Below are positions 23,168-30,862 of a DNA stretch of 64,000 bases, piece by piece (position 1 is the stretch's first letter; every line of letters begins with the position of its first letter). The stretch is taken from assembly GCA_944326565.1 (NCBI GenBank), contig CALVEL010000007.1, forward strand, positions 62,001 to 126,000. Reading direction: 5' to 3'. The stretch is from Candidatus Gastranaerophilales bacterium (GTDB taxonomy: Bacteria > Cyanobacteriota > Vampirovibrionia > Gastranaerophilales > Gastranaerophilaceae). The notes under the pieces were generated by a model, which worked only from the letters and a program-made list of their open reading frames with translations, ran no database searches and had not been told where the DNA came from. Position numbers and translations under genes: made by a program.

Positions 23168-25240
23168 ATGTCAGTACAACCAGTAAATTTATCAACAACA
23201 GACAAACAAAACAGACAAAAGTTTGCAAAATTAAAAGAGAATAAGGTTGCATTTAAGGGTAATGTTAATCCAATTGTTGGATTAATGGATTTTATAGATA
23301 AAGGGGGGTATCCGGCAGCATTTATAATTCAAGATGGTCTTGGATTTATCGCTCCTCGTGTTGGTAAAGGCATTTTGCGTGGTAGTGTCCAAAAAGATGA
23401 AGATGGTAATCCGATTTTGGACGAAAAAGGTCACAAAATAAGAAAATACAACTGGGAATATGCTCGTAAAGAAGGTATAAGAGAAGTCGTCACTGGACCA
23501 AGCGCGTTTTTAATACCGTTAGGTCTGTTAGCTCTTGTTAAGAAATACTTTGGAAGCGCCAATAATGTTAAACTTAATTATATTAATAGTTTTAGTAAAC
23601 CATTTACCGAGTTCTTAGAGGATAACTCAAGTGTTTTGGATTCAGCAAAGGCTAATAAAAGTCAATTTTATAAAAAAGTATTTGAAGATGTAATAACAAA
23701 GACCATAAATGGTGAAGACGGAAAGCTTGGTAATATTCAAAATGATGAAATTACATCTATTGCAGATGAATTTACCAAAAAATTAATTGAAATTGAAAAC
23801 GTAAAATCAAGTAAAGAATTTGATAAAAAGGCTAAAAAAGCTAAACTTGCCGAATTGGGTTCAATCGAAGATGATTTTATGGCTTTAGTTAAAAATAAAG
23901 TCGGCGGTACTGCAAATGAGTTAGCTGTAAAATTTACAGATTCAACCGGTGCTGCAAAATCTGGTTCAATTGGTGAGTTAATTGGTGCTATGAGTGATTA
24001 TTTTGATGATGCACTTAACAGTACAAAAGAATTGGTAAAACAAAATTCAGGTAAAGCTAATATTCAAAAAGTTATAAAATCTTTTACTAATAAAAAAATG
24101 GGTTCAAGAGTATTGACGAATTTTGGTATATTTGGAGCTGTAGCTGCATTTTATACTCAAATTCCAAAATTATATAATATGGGCTTAAAAGGTAATCCTG
24201 CATTGAAGGGTACTGCAGCTGAAAATGTGGCACCTCAAGAAATTTCAGATAAAGATGTGAAAGGATCAACTGATGAAAAAGCACAAGATAAAGTTGATTC
24301 TAAAGAAGTTACTTTTACAGGAGCGGGTGCAGCTCTCGAAAAAATAGGAAATAAAGTATATAATGAAAAATATACTAAAAAATTATCAGATATATTTGAG
24401 CTTAACGGACCTGTAATTTCAGGATCAGCTATGGCAGCTTTGTTATATGGATTCTGTATTCCACCAAGATTACAGCATGCTTCAGATAAGTATGAATATG
24501 GTGAAGTAATTGTACGTGATATGACAGCATTTACTGCATTATTGTTCGGAGCAAAAGCTCTGGCTAGATTATTCTCTGATGCATTTACAAGATTTACTGG
24601 GCTAGCATTGAATAAAAAAGATATGGAAGGTCGTAGCCTAGGGCAAAAAGTTCTTGATTATTTGAATCCGAATGATGCAAGACACAGTGTATTATCAAGT
24701 AAACAATTAGATTCTAAATATACAAACATTGATAAATACAAAGATGGTGTAAATGGCTTTGTAGAGTTTATAGAAGGTAGTGGTGGAAATATCAAAAAAG
24801 CTTTATCATTAGATAATAAAATTAAAGCTGCAACAGATGCAATTGTACAAAAATTCAGTAACAAGTCTTTTGCAGATGCAAATGTTGATGACATTAAAGC
24901 AGCATTGCGCAAAGCTTCTTCTGATGAGGATAGAAGCCTTATCAATGAATTCTATAAGTTATTTGATTCAAATAATGGCTTGTTGAAACGTGCTAAGACT
25001 TATAACAGTGCATTTGGATTCTTATCAACTCTGTTATTAGTTCCGGGACTTATCATATGGCTGACACATGTTTGTGAAAAGATGACTGAAAGAAGAACAG
25101 CTCAAGATTTTGGAAAAAATTCGGCTAAAAAAGTTCTGCCCCAAAATAATGAAAATGTAAGTAATGCCAAAACAATACCGACATTAAATCAATTACAAGC
25201 TGATAAAATGTCAATGGCAGGATTTATTAATAAAAAATAA
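23168..25240 (+). CDS. 690-aa membrane protein, relative of the A/B module proteins
   Basis: Unknown family. The N-terminus has the short motif VAFKG (about residues 27-31), then GGYPAAFIIQDGLGFIAPRVGKG (about 46-68) and a KYNWEYARKEGIREVVTGP block, laid out like the RP-x-F...D...Y-x-A-(R/K)-E-G block of the A and B proteins. Hydrophobic segments lie near 110-125, 315-330, 415-435 and 615-635 with long charged, Lys-rich stretches between. The repeated phrases (A)LxxxxFxIPxxLQHASDKYEYGE and EYARKEGIRE suggest a duplicated architecture. A TAGGGA ribosome site precedes the ATG and a strong terminator follows, so it is a single-gene unit. Confidence 0.7.
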   Translation: MSVQPVNLSTTDKQNRQKFAKLKENKVAFKGNVNPIVGLMDFIDKGGYPAAFIIQDGLGFIAPRVGKGILRGSVQKDEDGNPILDEKGHKIRKYNWEYARKEGIREVVTGPSAFLIPLGLLALVKKYFGSANNVKLNYINSFSKPFTEFLEDNSSVLDSAKANKSQFYKKVFEDVITKTINGEDGKLGNIQNDEITSIADEFTKKLIEIENVKSSKEFDKKAKKAKLAELGSIEDDFMALVKNKVGGTANELAVKFTDSTGAAKSGSIGELIGAMSDYFDDALNSTKELVKQNSGKANIQKVIKSFTNKKMGSRVLTNFGIFGAVAAFYTQIPKLYNMGLKGNPALKGTAAENVAPQEISDKDVKGSTDEKAQDKVDSKEVTFTGAGAALEKIGNKVYNEKYTKKLSDIFELNGPVISGSAMAALLYGFCIPPRLQHASDKYEYGEVIVRDMTAFTALLFGAKALARLFSDAFTRFTGLALNKKDMEGRSLGQKVLDYLNPNDARHSVLSSKQLDSKYTNIDKYKDGVNGFVEFIEGSGGNIKKALSLDNKIKAATDAIVQKFSNKSFADANVDDIKAALRKASSDEDRSLINEFYKLFDSNNGLLKRAKTYNSAFGFLSTLLLVPGLIIWLTHVCEKMTERRTAQDFGKNSAKKVLPQNNENVSNAKTIPTLNQLQADKMSMAGFINKK

Positions 25241-25265
25241 TCTAACTCCTAATAAAGTTATAAAA

Positions 25266-25298
25266 AATGCCTCGAATTTATTTCGAGGCATTTTTTTA
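25266..25298 (+). terminator. Terminator of the 690-aa gene
   Basis: AATGCCTCGAA (25266-25276) and TTCGAGGCATT (25282-25292) form an 11-bp stem followed by a run of T residues to 25297. Confidence 0.9.
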
Positions 25299-25314
25299 AT
25301 ATTAAAATCAATTA

Positions 25315-25515
25315 TTATTCAATAAGAGCATTGATTTCAGCAACCATTTCATCAGGATCAAAGCCATGCACTTTAGCTCCAGCTTCTAAGTTTTCAAAGT
25401 GAGCAGCAGCGCATCCAATACATCCTAATCCGTATTTTTGAAAAACGGCAATACTTTCAGGACAAGCTTGAACTATATCCATAATGTTCATATCTTTAGT
25501 AATTTTTTCAGCCAT
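25315..25515 (-). CDS. DUF1858 (ScdA-N-like) small protein
   Basis: A 66-aa protein that matches DUF1858: ITKDMNIMDIVQACPESIAV, then FQKYGLGCIGCAAAHFENLEAGA with the CxxC pair, and a helical end. The domain is found alone or at the N-terminus of iron-sulfur-repair and hybrid-cluster-associated proteins; a redox or Fe-S role is inferred from that. An AAGGAGG ribosome site stands before the ATG. It is probably single. Confidence 0.88.
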   Translation of the reverse strand: MAEKITKDMNIMDIVQACPESIAVFQKYGLGCIGCAAAHFENLEAGAKVHGFDPDEMVAEINALIE

Positions 25516-25587
25516 ATATGTACCTCCTTGACTTTATTTTACAAATCCTTAAAAACATTATACAACAAACAAGAAGGATGTGTAAGT

Positions 25588-25749
25588 ATGAAGTTTTTAA
25601 AGAATTTATTCAAGGAAGAAGAACGTGCTATAGGTTTATCTTCTTTTAACAAAAAAAACAGCAGAGTATTGTATTCTTATACTCCGCAGTCCAATGCACC
25701 AAAACTTATCTATAACACAAATACTAAAAACAATTTCTTTCTGTTATAG
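25588..25749 (+). CDS. Small basic protein, unknown
   Basis: A 53-aa frame with MKFLKNLFKEEERA at the start, then a Ser/Asn/Tyr-rich tail. The ATG at 25588 follows AAGGATG; a longer reading of the same frame overlaps the DUF1858 gene and is unlikely. No known domain. It may be real because it is followed by two more very small genes of similar style, but the evidence is only the frame and a fair ribosome site. Confidence 0.45.
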   Translation: MKFLKNLFKEEERAIGLSSFNKKNSRVLYSYTPQSNAPKLIYNTNTKNNFFLL

Positions 25750-25758
25750 ACGTTAGTT

Positions 25759-25962
25759 TTATGCAAGTAAATCGAGTTTTTCAGCGCAAATATGAGCCCC
25801 GCACAGTTCCTCTCGTGTAAAGTCACTTTTAGCTTTTGGATGCTCTAAATTTGCAGTAAAATTAAATGTGTTTTTTACAAAATTTTTGGACTGTAAACTT
25901 GCATAGTTTACATAATTTGAATTAATTGCTGGGTTTAATTTTGTAATATTTAATCCGAACAT
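25759..25962 (-). CDS. Small protein with C-terminal LDLLA tail
   Basis: A 67-aa protein of unknown function. A GGAGA ribosome site precedes the ATG at 25962 (a TTG 12 bp upstream is less likely). The middle has FNFTANLEHPKAKSDF, similar to the short F-x-A-N/D-P element seen near the start of several proteins here. The end AEKLDLLA closely matches the end AKNLDLVA of the next small gene (26046-26249), so the two form a family with a conserved C-terminus. No membrane segment. Confidence 0.65.
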   Translation of the reverse strand: MFGLNITKLNPAINSNYVNYASLQSKNFVKNTFNFTANLEHPKAKSDFTREELCGAHICAEKLDLLA

Positions 25963-26045
25963 AATAATCTCCAATATTCCCTATATTATAATAAAGGAAA
26001 TATTGGTAGAAAAATTGCTTATTTTTTGCAAAATATTACAAAATG

Positions 26046-26249
26046 TTAAGCAACTAAATCAAGATTTTTAGCTAAAGTCTCACTGCCTGCGACTTTTGGA
26101 TAGAATGGGTTATACCCGCCTTCAGTTACAGAGGTAAATAGTCCGCTGTTAAAGAAGTTTTTTTCAGTCGGTTGTTTTTTTTGTGTCTCAAAAAAATTGA
26201 CAGCTTGAACTTTAGGAATGTAGTTTTGTTGAATTTTATCTATGTTCAT
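26046..26249 (-). CDS. Small protein with C-terminal LDLVA tail
   Basis: A 67-aa protein with a GGAGAG ribosome site before its ATG at 26249. It has AVNFFETQKK (about 17-26) and ends in AKNLDLVA, matching the neighbour at 25759-25962 in the last eight residues. The two genes lie in the same direction, 83 bp apart. No known domain, signal peptide or membrane segment. A conserved extreme C-terminus suggests recognition by another protein, for example a protease or adaptor (inference). Confidence 0.65.
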   Translation of the reverse strand: MNIDKIQQNYIPKVQAVNFFETQKKQPTEKNFFNSGLFTSVTEGGYNPFYPKVAGSETLAKNLDLVA

Positions 26250-26354
26250 TTTAGCTCTCCAAATATATAAACGTATTTAATAATTCTAAAATTCAACAGA
26301 TGTTAATATTGTTACAAATCGCAATGAATATGTTAGGGGGATGAATAAGATTGA

Positions 26355-26456
26355 ATGCGGGGAATTGCAAACAGCTTTCCTAAAATGATTAGAAGTATAA
26401 AAGAGCAGATAGAGCAAAATAGGGATTTAATAGAAAAATTAAAAAAGTCGAGATAA
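26355..26456 (+). CDS. Possible 33-aa open frame
   Basis: The frame reads MRGIANSFPKMIRSIKEQ and then a charged helix ending KLKKSR, with its stop inside the terminator hairpin at 26441-26470. An AGGGGG stands 14 bp before the ATG, and a second short frame begins at 26341. The charged amphipathic pattern and the terminator directly at the stop make it worth listing, but it is too short to be sure. Confidence 0.3.
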   Translation: MRGIANSFPKMIRSIKEQIEQNRDLIEKLKKSR

Positions 26457-26470
26457 TTCTCGACTTTTTT
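26441..26470. terminator. Bidirectional terminator after the DUF151 gene
   Basis: The arms AAAAAAGTCGAGA (26441-26453) and TCTCGACTTTTTT (26458-26470) enclose TAAT and give T-runs in both directions. It ends 2 bp from the DUF151 stop. Confidence 0.88.
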
Positions 26471-26472
26471 AA

Positions 26473-26988
26473 TTATTGATCGCTTTCATGATGATCTTTA
26501 TCTTTCATTAATTTTTCAAAGTCAGAGGGTTTAATACTTTGAACGAATTTTTTAAATTCCTGAGCTTCTTCTTCATCTTTAGCGCTGTCTGTTGAAACCG
26601 ATCCGTTTGAAATTACGTTTGCGGTGACATAGATTGGGGCATCAACTCTTATTGCAATTGCAATTGCATCAGATGGACGAGAATCTATTTCAATGATATT
26701 ATCTTCTTTGTCTTTTAGAAATAGTGTAGCATAATAAGTTTCTTTTTCGACATCATTAATTTCAACTTTATCCAATTCATAACCCATTTTTTCAATCATG
26801 TTGATTATTAAATCATGTGTCATCGGTCTTGAAACTGTCAAATTTTCAATTTTCCTTATAATTGCGCTCGCTTCAGCAGAGCCAATCCAAATGGGAAGCG
26901 CTTTTCTGTTTTCTTTATCATGTAATACAACTATAGGGGATCCAGTTCTTGTATCAAGGGCTATGCCCATAACTTTCATTTCAATCAT
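26473..26988 (-). CDS. Bifunctional nuclease family protein (DUF151)
   Basis: A 171-aa protein of the DUF151/BFN family: MKVMGIALDTRTGSPIVVL (about 4-22), ALPIWIGSAEASAI (about 30-43) and the strongly conserved DSRPSDAIAIAIR (about 102-114). Family members act as nucleases or as transcription/antitermination co-factors depending on the lineage. The acidic C-terminal tail is lineage-specific. The ATG at 26988 has AAAGG before it; the GTG 15 bp upstream would bury that site. Confidence 0.9.
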   Translation of the reverse strand: MIEMKVMGIALDTRTGSPIVVLHDKENRKALPIWIGSAEASAIIRKIENLTVSRPMTHDLIINMIEKMGYELDKVEINDVEKETYYATLFLKDKEDNIIEIDSRPSDAIAIAIRVDAPIYVTANVISNGSVSTDSAKDEEEAQEFKKFVQSIKPSDFEKLMKDKDHHESDQ

Positions 26989-27166
26989 TATAAAACCTTT
27001 CACAAAAGTATCTTATGATTATATTAGCCTATTTATAAGGTGTGGTCAAGTTAAATTCAATGAAAGTAAGCTAAAAGTATGAAATAGATAAGATATTTAC
27101 GAAAAAAAATATTTATGTTATAGTTGAATTGTAGTTATTGTAACATGACAAAAAAATAGTAAATAC

Positions 27167-27256
27167 GGAGTAATGGCCGAGTGGCTGAAGGCGGCACCCT
27201 GCTAAGGTGTTATGTGGGTCTAACCTGCATCTAGGGTTCAAATCCCTATTACTCCG
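27167..27256 (+). tRNA. tRNA-Ser(GCT)
   Basis: A 90-nt class II tRNA. The acceptor GGAGTAA pairs with TTACTCC; the D arm is GCCGAGTGGCTGAAGGC; the anticodon stem GCACC/GGTGT encloses CTGCTAA with anticodon GCT; a long variable arm follows; and the T arm is TAGGG-TTCAAAT-CCCTA. CCA is not encoded. Its 3' end is the start of a 195-bp repeat that recurs at 29535, marking it as an integration site. Confidence 0.97.
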
Positions 27257-27430
27257 TTTTTTAGTATAAAGATTAGGAATTAGTGAAGATATAAGTTTGA
27301 AAAACCGCCCCAGAGTGGGCGGTTTTTGATATGTAATTTTATTTAGAGAATTTTTTAAGCTTTATTTTTACCAATTTTTATTAAAACATCTCCTAAATTC
27401 TCTTTTTGAAAATTTAAAGGTGCAGATTGA
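27236..27430. repeat. Direct repeat R1 (attL-like), from the tRNA-Ser 3' end
   Basis: This 195-bp segment begins in the T arm of tRNA-Ser and includes the tRNA terminator. It is repeated at 29535-29729 with few differences, and its last ~65 bp recur more loosely at 32648-32715. Read on the minus strand the distal part keeps an open frame ending PLNFQKENLGDVLIKIGKNK; that frame has stops in the other copies, so it may be the remnant of a gene end. Confidence 0.85.
27300..27327 (+). terminator. Terminator of tRNA-Ser
   Basis: AAAAACCGCCC (27300-27310) and GGGCGGTTTTT (27317-27327) form an 11-bp stem; a near copy lies in repeat R2 (about 29599-29625). Confidence 0.88.
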
Positions 27431-27515
27431 ATATAAAAATCTGTAAAAATATACAAAATAATAAAAATAGAGACATTATTGAAAATTTGTACTAAATATG
27501 TTTTATAATATAAAT

Positions 27516-27764
27516 ATGAACTTAATTTATAAAACAATAAATGTAATATTTGCAATATTTTTCACAGGGATAATTATTTCAATATTATCTAATACTGAAT
27601 ATTTTATGATTAATGATTCTATAAATTTTAGAATATTATCAATAATAACATTAATAAGTATGTGGTTACCAGTTTTTATAAGAGCCAATATTTTTATAAT
27701 ATTAATATGCATATTTATTTTTATTATTTATTTTGTTCTTTATATTTCTCATCCATTGCTATAG
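27516..27764 (+). CDS. Small two- or three-helix membrane protein
   Basis: An 82-aa, very hydrophobic protein rich in Ile and Phe with about three membrane helices and no known domain. TATAAT at 27504-27509 lies only 6 bp before the ATG at 27516, with a weak TTGAAA 19 bp further up, so the transcript would start at or next to the ATG (leaderless). It converges on the phage-like gene with a 6-bp gap. Holin-like size, but nothing confirms that. Confidence 0.5.
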   Translation: MNLIYKTINVIFAIFFTGIIISILSNTEYFMINDSINFRILSIITLISMWLPVFIRANIFIILICIFIFIIYFVLYISHPLL

Positions 27765-27770
27765 CACTTA

Positions 27771-28907
27771 TTATTTTTTATAATCAGGCAACAAATCATG
27801 CATAAGTATTGAACAATCACAATATGGGTATTTGCGCCCTCTTTCTCGTCCTAACCTGTTTGCTACTTGATCTCTTTCTGAATCAGCAATAGCTTCTTCA
27901 ATAGTTACTTTGTGAGATCTGGCATACATATTATGCCATTGATCGAATTTTTCTTTTTGATCACTCAAAAACATTGCATATTTTTCACCCAAAATACCCA
28001 TTTCTTGTGTAGCTTCACAATTTGCTTTTGAGTGATAGTATTTATCCATTTCAAATTCTTTTAAATGATATGCATGATATAAAAGTTCTATATAATTTGA
28101 TACAAAGATTTTTAGCGTGTTAAAAAATGCTCCAATAGGATTTAACAAACCTAAAACATCATGCAATAATGTTTGCCATTCGTCTCTTTTAGCATACATA
28201 TATGCATAATCATTATCAACATTATTTTCGCACCAAAGTAAGTGTTTTCCATACTCTTCACTTAAATTTTCTAGGGTATTGTTTGCATCTTGTATTAAAT
28301 TCTGCACTCTTAATACATCTTTTTCTAAATCTTGTACATTTGTTTCTACTTCAGATAAAAGTGTTTCAGTTTTATTTATATTTCTTTCAATCTCACTAAT
28401 TATAAATTCTATTTTATTTATTGTATCACATTGTTCTTCATCATCATTAGAAGTTTGTGTTTTTGGGTTGTGATTATCCTCGACAATTTCAACTGTACAT
28501 CTGCAATTTGGATGAGGTCGTTCCGGTATTTCATCATAAAAATCAAAAACTCTCCCATCCAATGATTTACAAACATCACAAGTCTGTTCCCCATTTTCCG
28601 AATGCCAAACATATTTGTTATAACTTATTCCACCTTTTAATACGGTATTTTCAATATTCGATTTTTCTGCCTCTGCATCTTTTTGAGAATCATTTTCACT
28701 CAATGTATTATAACGGTATAAGGATTTTTTAATATTCTGTAAATTTGTAAATTGTTTAAGTATTTTATTTTTATCTTCGTTACTAAAAACAGGATTTGAA
28801 TGATTTTTTAATAAATTTTCTTGATATCTTGATAAATTATAAAATGTATCTTCTATATTTTTGTGATTATTCAAAATCTGCAATATCTCATTTTTTAAAT
28901 TTGCCAT
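27771..28907 (-). CDS. Phage head-morphogenesis-like protein with long coiled C-terminal extension
   Basis: A 378-aa protein. Residues about 100-140 carry the Cys/His pattern of phage minor head proteins (Mu gpF / SPP1 gp7 type): CDVCKSLDGRVFDF then PERPHPNCRCTVEI. The N-terminal 90 residues are helical. After it comes a coiled coil (about 163-215), a hydrophobic stretch (about 250-275) and a C-terminal region ending SERDQVANRLGRERGRKY-PYCDC. No other phage structural gene is nearby, so it is not part of a normal prophage; such domains also occur in toxin or cargo proteins. A strong minus promoter and an AAAGGGG ribosome site precede it. Function uncertain. Confidence 0.65.
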   Translation of the reverse strand: MANLKNEILQILNNHKNIEDTFYNLSRYQENLLKNHSNPVFSNEDKNKILKQFTNLQNIKKSLYRYNTLSENDSQKDAEAEKSNIENTVLKGGISYNKYVWHSENGEQTCDVCKSLDGRVFDFYDEIPERPHPNCRCTVEIVEDNHNPKTQTSNDDEEQCDTINKIEFIISEIERNINKTETLLSEVETNVQDLEKDVLRVQNLIQDANNTLENLSEEYGKHLLWCENNVDNDYAYMYAKRDEWQTLLHDVLGLLNPIGAFFNTLKIFVSNYIELLYHAYHLKEFEMDKYYHSKANCEATQEMGILGEKYAMFLSDQKEKFDQWHNMYARSHKVTIEEAIADSERDQVANRLGRERGRKYPYCDCSILMHDLLPDYKK

Positions 28908-28943
28908 ATATATCCCCTTTACGTATATTTATAAACTAGTGTT

Positions 28944-29017
28944 GAATAATATTCATATTACCATTATTTTGCATATTTGTCAATTATTGTTGAGTTTTAT
29001 CTCAGTTATGATACAAT
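28944..29017. promoter_or_regulatory. Divergent promoters and candidate operators of the island regulator
   Basis: On the minus strand TTGACA (28978-28983) and TAATAT (28955-28960) are 17 bp apart and serve the phage-like gene. On the plus strand TTGAGT (28990-28995) and TACAAT (29012-29017) are 16 bp apart and serve the XRE gene. GAATA-A-TATTC (28944-28954) and TGAG-N6-CTCA (28991-29004) are inverted repeats on the start region of one promoter and the -35 of the other, fitting control by the XRE protein. Confidence 0.6.
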
Positions 29018-29023
29018 ATGAAT

Positions 29024-29410
29024 ATGAATAAGCAGGAACAGCTAAAAAAATTTGGGACAGTGCTAAAAACACGACGTCAGGCTTTAAAGCTTAGCCTAAG
29101 AGATGTAGAAAAACTTTCTAATGTTAGTGCAGCTTTAATTACAAAACTTGAAAACGGGAAAATGGCAAATTTTCCTAAAGCCATTACAATTAAACAATTA
29201 AGTGATTCTCTAAAATTTAATGATGAACTATTCATTTTGGCTGATATTTTATTTGAACCAAAAGAGTTAAAAAAAGATAGCCCAAATTTTGAAAATGAAT
29301 TAAGAGAATTATTGGCAACAAAAACAACTCTTAATTCAGAAAATATAAATCAAGTTTTATATTTTGTACTTGGGCTTGAAAAATTACAAAAAATTGAGCA
29401 ATTAGACTAG
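29024..29410 (+). CDS. XRE-family regulator of the tRNA-Ser island
   Basis: A 128-aa protein with an N-terminal Cro/C1 HTH (about 8-62: LKTRRQALKLSLRDVEKLSNVSA, LITKLENGK) and a helical C-terminus probably for dimerisation. The -10 element TACAAT ends 6 bp before the ATG at 29024, so the mRNA is probably leaderless; the ATG at 29018 would lie before the expected transcription start. It is divergent from the phage-like gene and probably represses it. Confidence 0.82.
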   Translation: MNKQEQLKKFGTVLKTRRQALKLSLRDVEKLSNVSAALITKLENGKMANFPKAITIKQLSDSLKFNDELFILADILFEPKELKKDSPNFENELRELLATKTTLNSENINQVLYFVLGLEKLQKIEQLD

Positions 29411-29534
29411 TTAAACAACTTTTAATATATACTCAAATTTTAAGTATTCAACATCAACACAAATACTTGAAATTATTAGAAAAGAGAGTAATACTTGACA
29501 TAGGATGATAAAATGGAATAAATTTTTCCTTTGA

Positions 29535-29729
29535 GTTTAAATCCCTATTACTCCGTTTTTTAGTATTAAGATTAGGAATTAGTGAAGATATATGTTTGAA
29601 AAACCGCCCAGTGTGGGCGGTTTTCGATATGTAATTTTATTTAGAGAATTTTTTAAGCTTAATTTTTACCAATTTTAATTAAAATATCTCCTTAATTCTT
29701 TTTTTGAAAATTTAAAGGTGCAGATTGGA
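29535..29729. repeat. Direct repeat R2 (attR-like copy of the tRNA-Ser end)
   Basis: Same length as R1 (195 bp) and nearly the same sequence, starting in the tRNA T-arm remnant and including a copy of the terminator hairpin. The distance between R1 and R2 is 2299 bp. Differences are scattered, so the duplication is not brand new. Confidence 0.85.
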
Positions 29730-29896
29730 ATTCTTTTTTTTTAATTAATAAAAAGAGAAAATTGTAAAACCTTAAAAAAAAATTAAGTAATAGTCATATT
29801 TGTCATTTTGCAGTAATAATGTAAAAGGTAATATACCTCTTGTTAAGCAAAATCCTAGATGATTTTTGTGTTTGCAAGGAGTAACTGAAAGTTTTT

Positions 29897-30045
29897 AGCA
29901 CAGTGAAGCAGATGCTTTGCTGTGCTGTTATTGTCTAGGGAAATTCTGCATAACCAAAGCATAGAGCGGGATTTTTGAGTGGCATGTTAGACAGCGTAGC
30001 TACGCACGGCACGCGTAGGCGGGGCGTAAGTAGCGAAGGTCTGCT
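29897..30045 (+). ncRNA. Possible structured leader or small RNA before the PP-loop gene
   Basis: AGCACAGTGAAGC (29897-29909) pairs with GCTTTGCTGTGCT (29914-29926) over 13 bp, including two adjacent G-U pairs, around an AGAT tetraloop; the tolerated G-U pairs argue for RNA. Downstream, GCGTAGCTACGC (29994-30005) is a 12-bp palindrome in a GC-rich patch (about 29990-30045) with repeated GCGTA/GTAG words, closed by AGAC...GTCT. It ends about 30 bp before the ATG of the next gene. No known RNA family recognised. Confidence 0.4.
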
Positions 30046-30073
30046 TTTGTGTAGCTTATTATAAGGAGAACTA

Positions 30074-30862
30074 ATGGAAAAAGAGTATCATATTTTATCA
30101 CTATCAGGCGGAAAAGATTCTACAGCACTAGCGTTTTTTATGAAGGAGAATATGCCTGAAATCTTTGAAAAATTAGAACTTGTGTTTTGTGATACAGAAT
30201 GCGAATTACCTGAAACTTATGATTATTTGAATAAAATTGAAATTTTTTTAAATAAAAAAATTCACTGGGTAAAGCCTGAAAAAAGTTTTGAACACCTAAT
30301 GCTGTTACATAATTACTTCCCTTCTCCAATAAAAAGGTGGTGCACTGTAGAATTAAAAACAAAACCTTTTAAGAAATTTATTGCTGATAAATTAAATACA
30401 AATAACTCAATAATTCACCTTTTTATTGGAATTAGAGCTGATGAATTACAACGTGCAGAATATAATAAATATAATAATCAAAGAATAAAAGAGGTTTACC
30501 CATTTGTCAATTATGGCTTAAATTATTCAGATATTATGGAAATTTTAACTAAAGCAGGTATCGGAATTCCTAAATATTATGAATGGTCAAACCGTTCCGG
30601 TTGTTATTTTTGCCCGTTTCAAAACAAAAATAATTGGTTAAATCTATACGAGCATCATCCTGATTTATTTTTTAGAGCTAAGAAATATGAAGATGATAAA
30701 AATAACGCTAATAGTAGAAACTTCAAAAGAGTCGGATGGAATATTGATATGTCTTTAGAGGATATGATTAAACCTGAAAATATCAAAAAAATCAAAGAGT
30801 TTTATGGAAATAAAAAGCCTAAATTTACGGTTATAAATAAACTTTTTGATTTATTTAATTGA
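30074..30862 (+). CDS. PP-loop (PAPS reductase-like) ATP pyrophosphatase
   Basis: A 262-aa protein with the PP-loop SGGKDSTALAF (about 10-20), FCDTECELPETYDY, the PIKRWCTVELKTKPF segment (about 86-100), GIRADE (about 120-125), and the Cys pair in SGCYFCPFQNKNNW (about 177-190). This is the phosphoadenosine-phosphosulfate reductase-like family seen in phages, genomic islands and DndC-type DNA-modification systems; such enzymes activate a substrate with ATP, often for sulfur transfer. No cysteine desulfurase or other Dnd partner is near. An AAGGAG site precedes the ATG. Its last 12 bp overlap the end of the convergent nuclease gene. Confidence 0.8.
   Translation: MEKEYHILSLSGGKDSTALAFFMKENMPEIFEKLELVFCDTECELPETYDYLNKIEIFLNKKIHWVKPEKSFEHLMLLHNYFPSPIKRWCTVELKTKPFKKFIADKLNTNNSIIHLFIGIRADELQRAEYNKYNNQRIKEVYPFVNYGLNYSDIMEILTKAGIGIPKYYEWSNRSGCYFCPFQNKNNWLNLYEHHPDLFFRAKKYEDDKNNANSRNFKRVGWNIDMSLEDMIKPENIKKIKEFYGNKKPKFTVINKLFDLFN

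Larger units (their letters stand above)
27241..29555. mobile_element. 2.3-kb island integrated at tRNA-Ser
   Basis: The stretch is bounded by two copies of the tRNA-Ser 3' end AAATCCCTATTACTCCG (27240-27256 and 29539-29555), the usual product of site-specific insertion by a tyrosine recombinase. It holds a small membrane protein, a phage head-morphogenesis-like protein and an XRE regulator, but no integrase, so it is either a satellite moved in trans or a decayed element. Confidence 0.7.
29411..30073. other. 663-bp gene-free stretch with repeat R2 and a structured GC-rich patch
   Basis: It contains, in order, an inverted repeat AAGTATT/AATACTT near 29441-29467 past the XRE gene, a TTGACA-containing segment, repeat R2 (29535-29729), and from 29800 a possible structured RNA. 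No open frame with a start and ribosome site is seen before 30074. Confidence 0.6.

Noticed and set aside
27355..27555. 66-codon minus-strand frame running into repeat R1
   Set aside because: Its end lies in the repeat and is broken by stops in R2 and R3; there is no ribosome site at the start. Kept only as a possible gene remnant in the repeat entry.
27241..29555. tRNA-Ser island, considered as a complete prophage
   Set aside because: Only one phage-related domain is present; there is no integrase, terminase, portal, capsid or lysis gene.
29800..30073. Structured segment, considered as a retron msr-msd
   Set aside because: No reverse transcriptase gene is near and the next gene is a PP-loop enzyme.
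30074..30862. PP-loop gene, considered as DndC of a phosphorothioation system
   Set aside because: No DndA-type desulfurase, DndB, DndD or DndE gene is found around it, so only the broad family is called.
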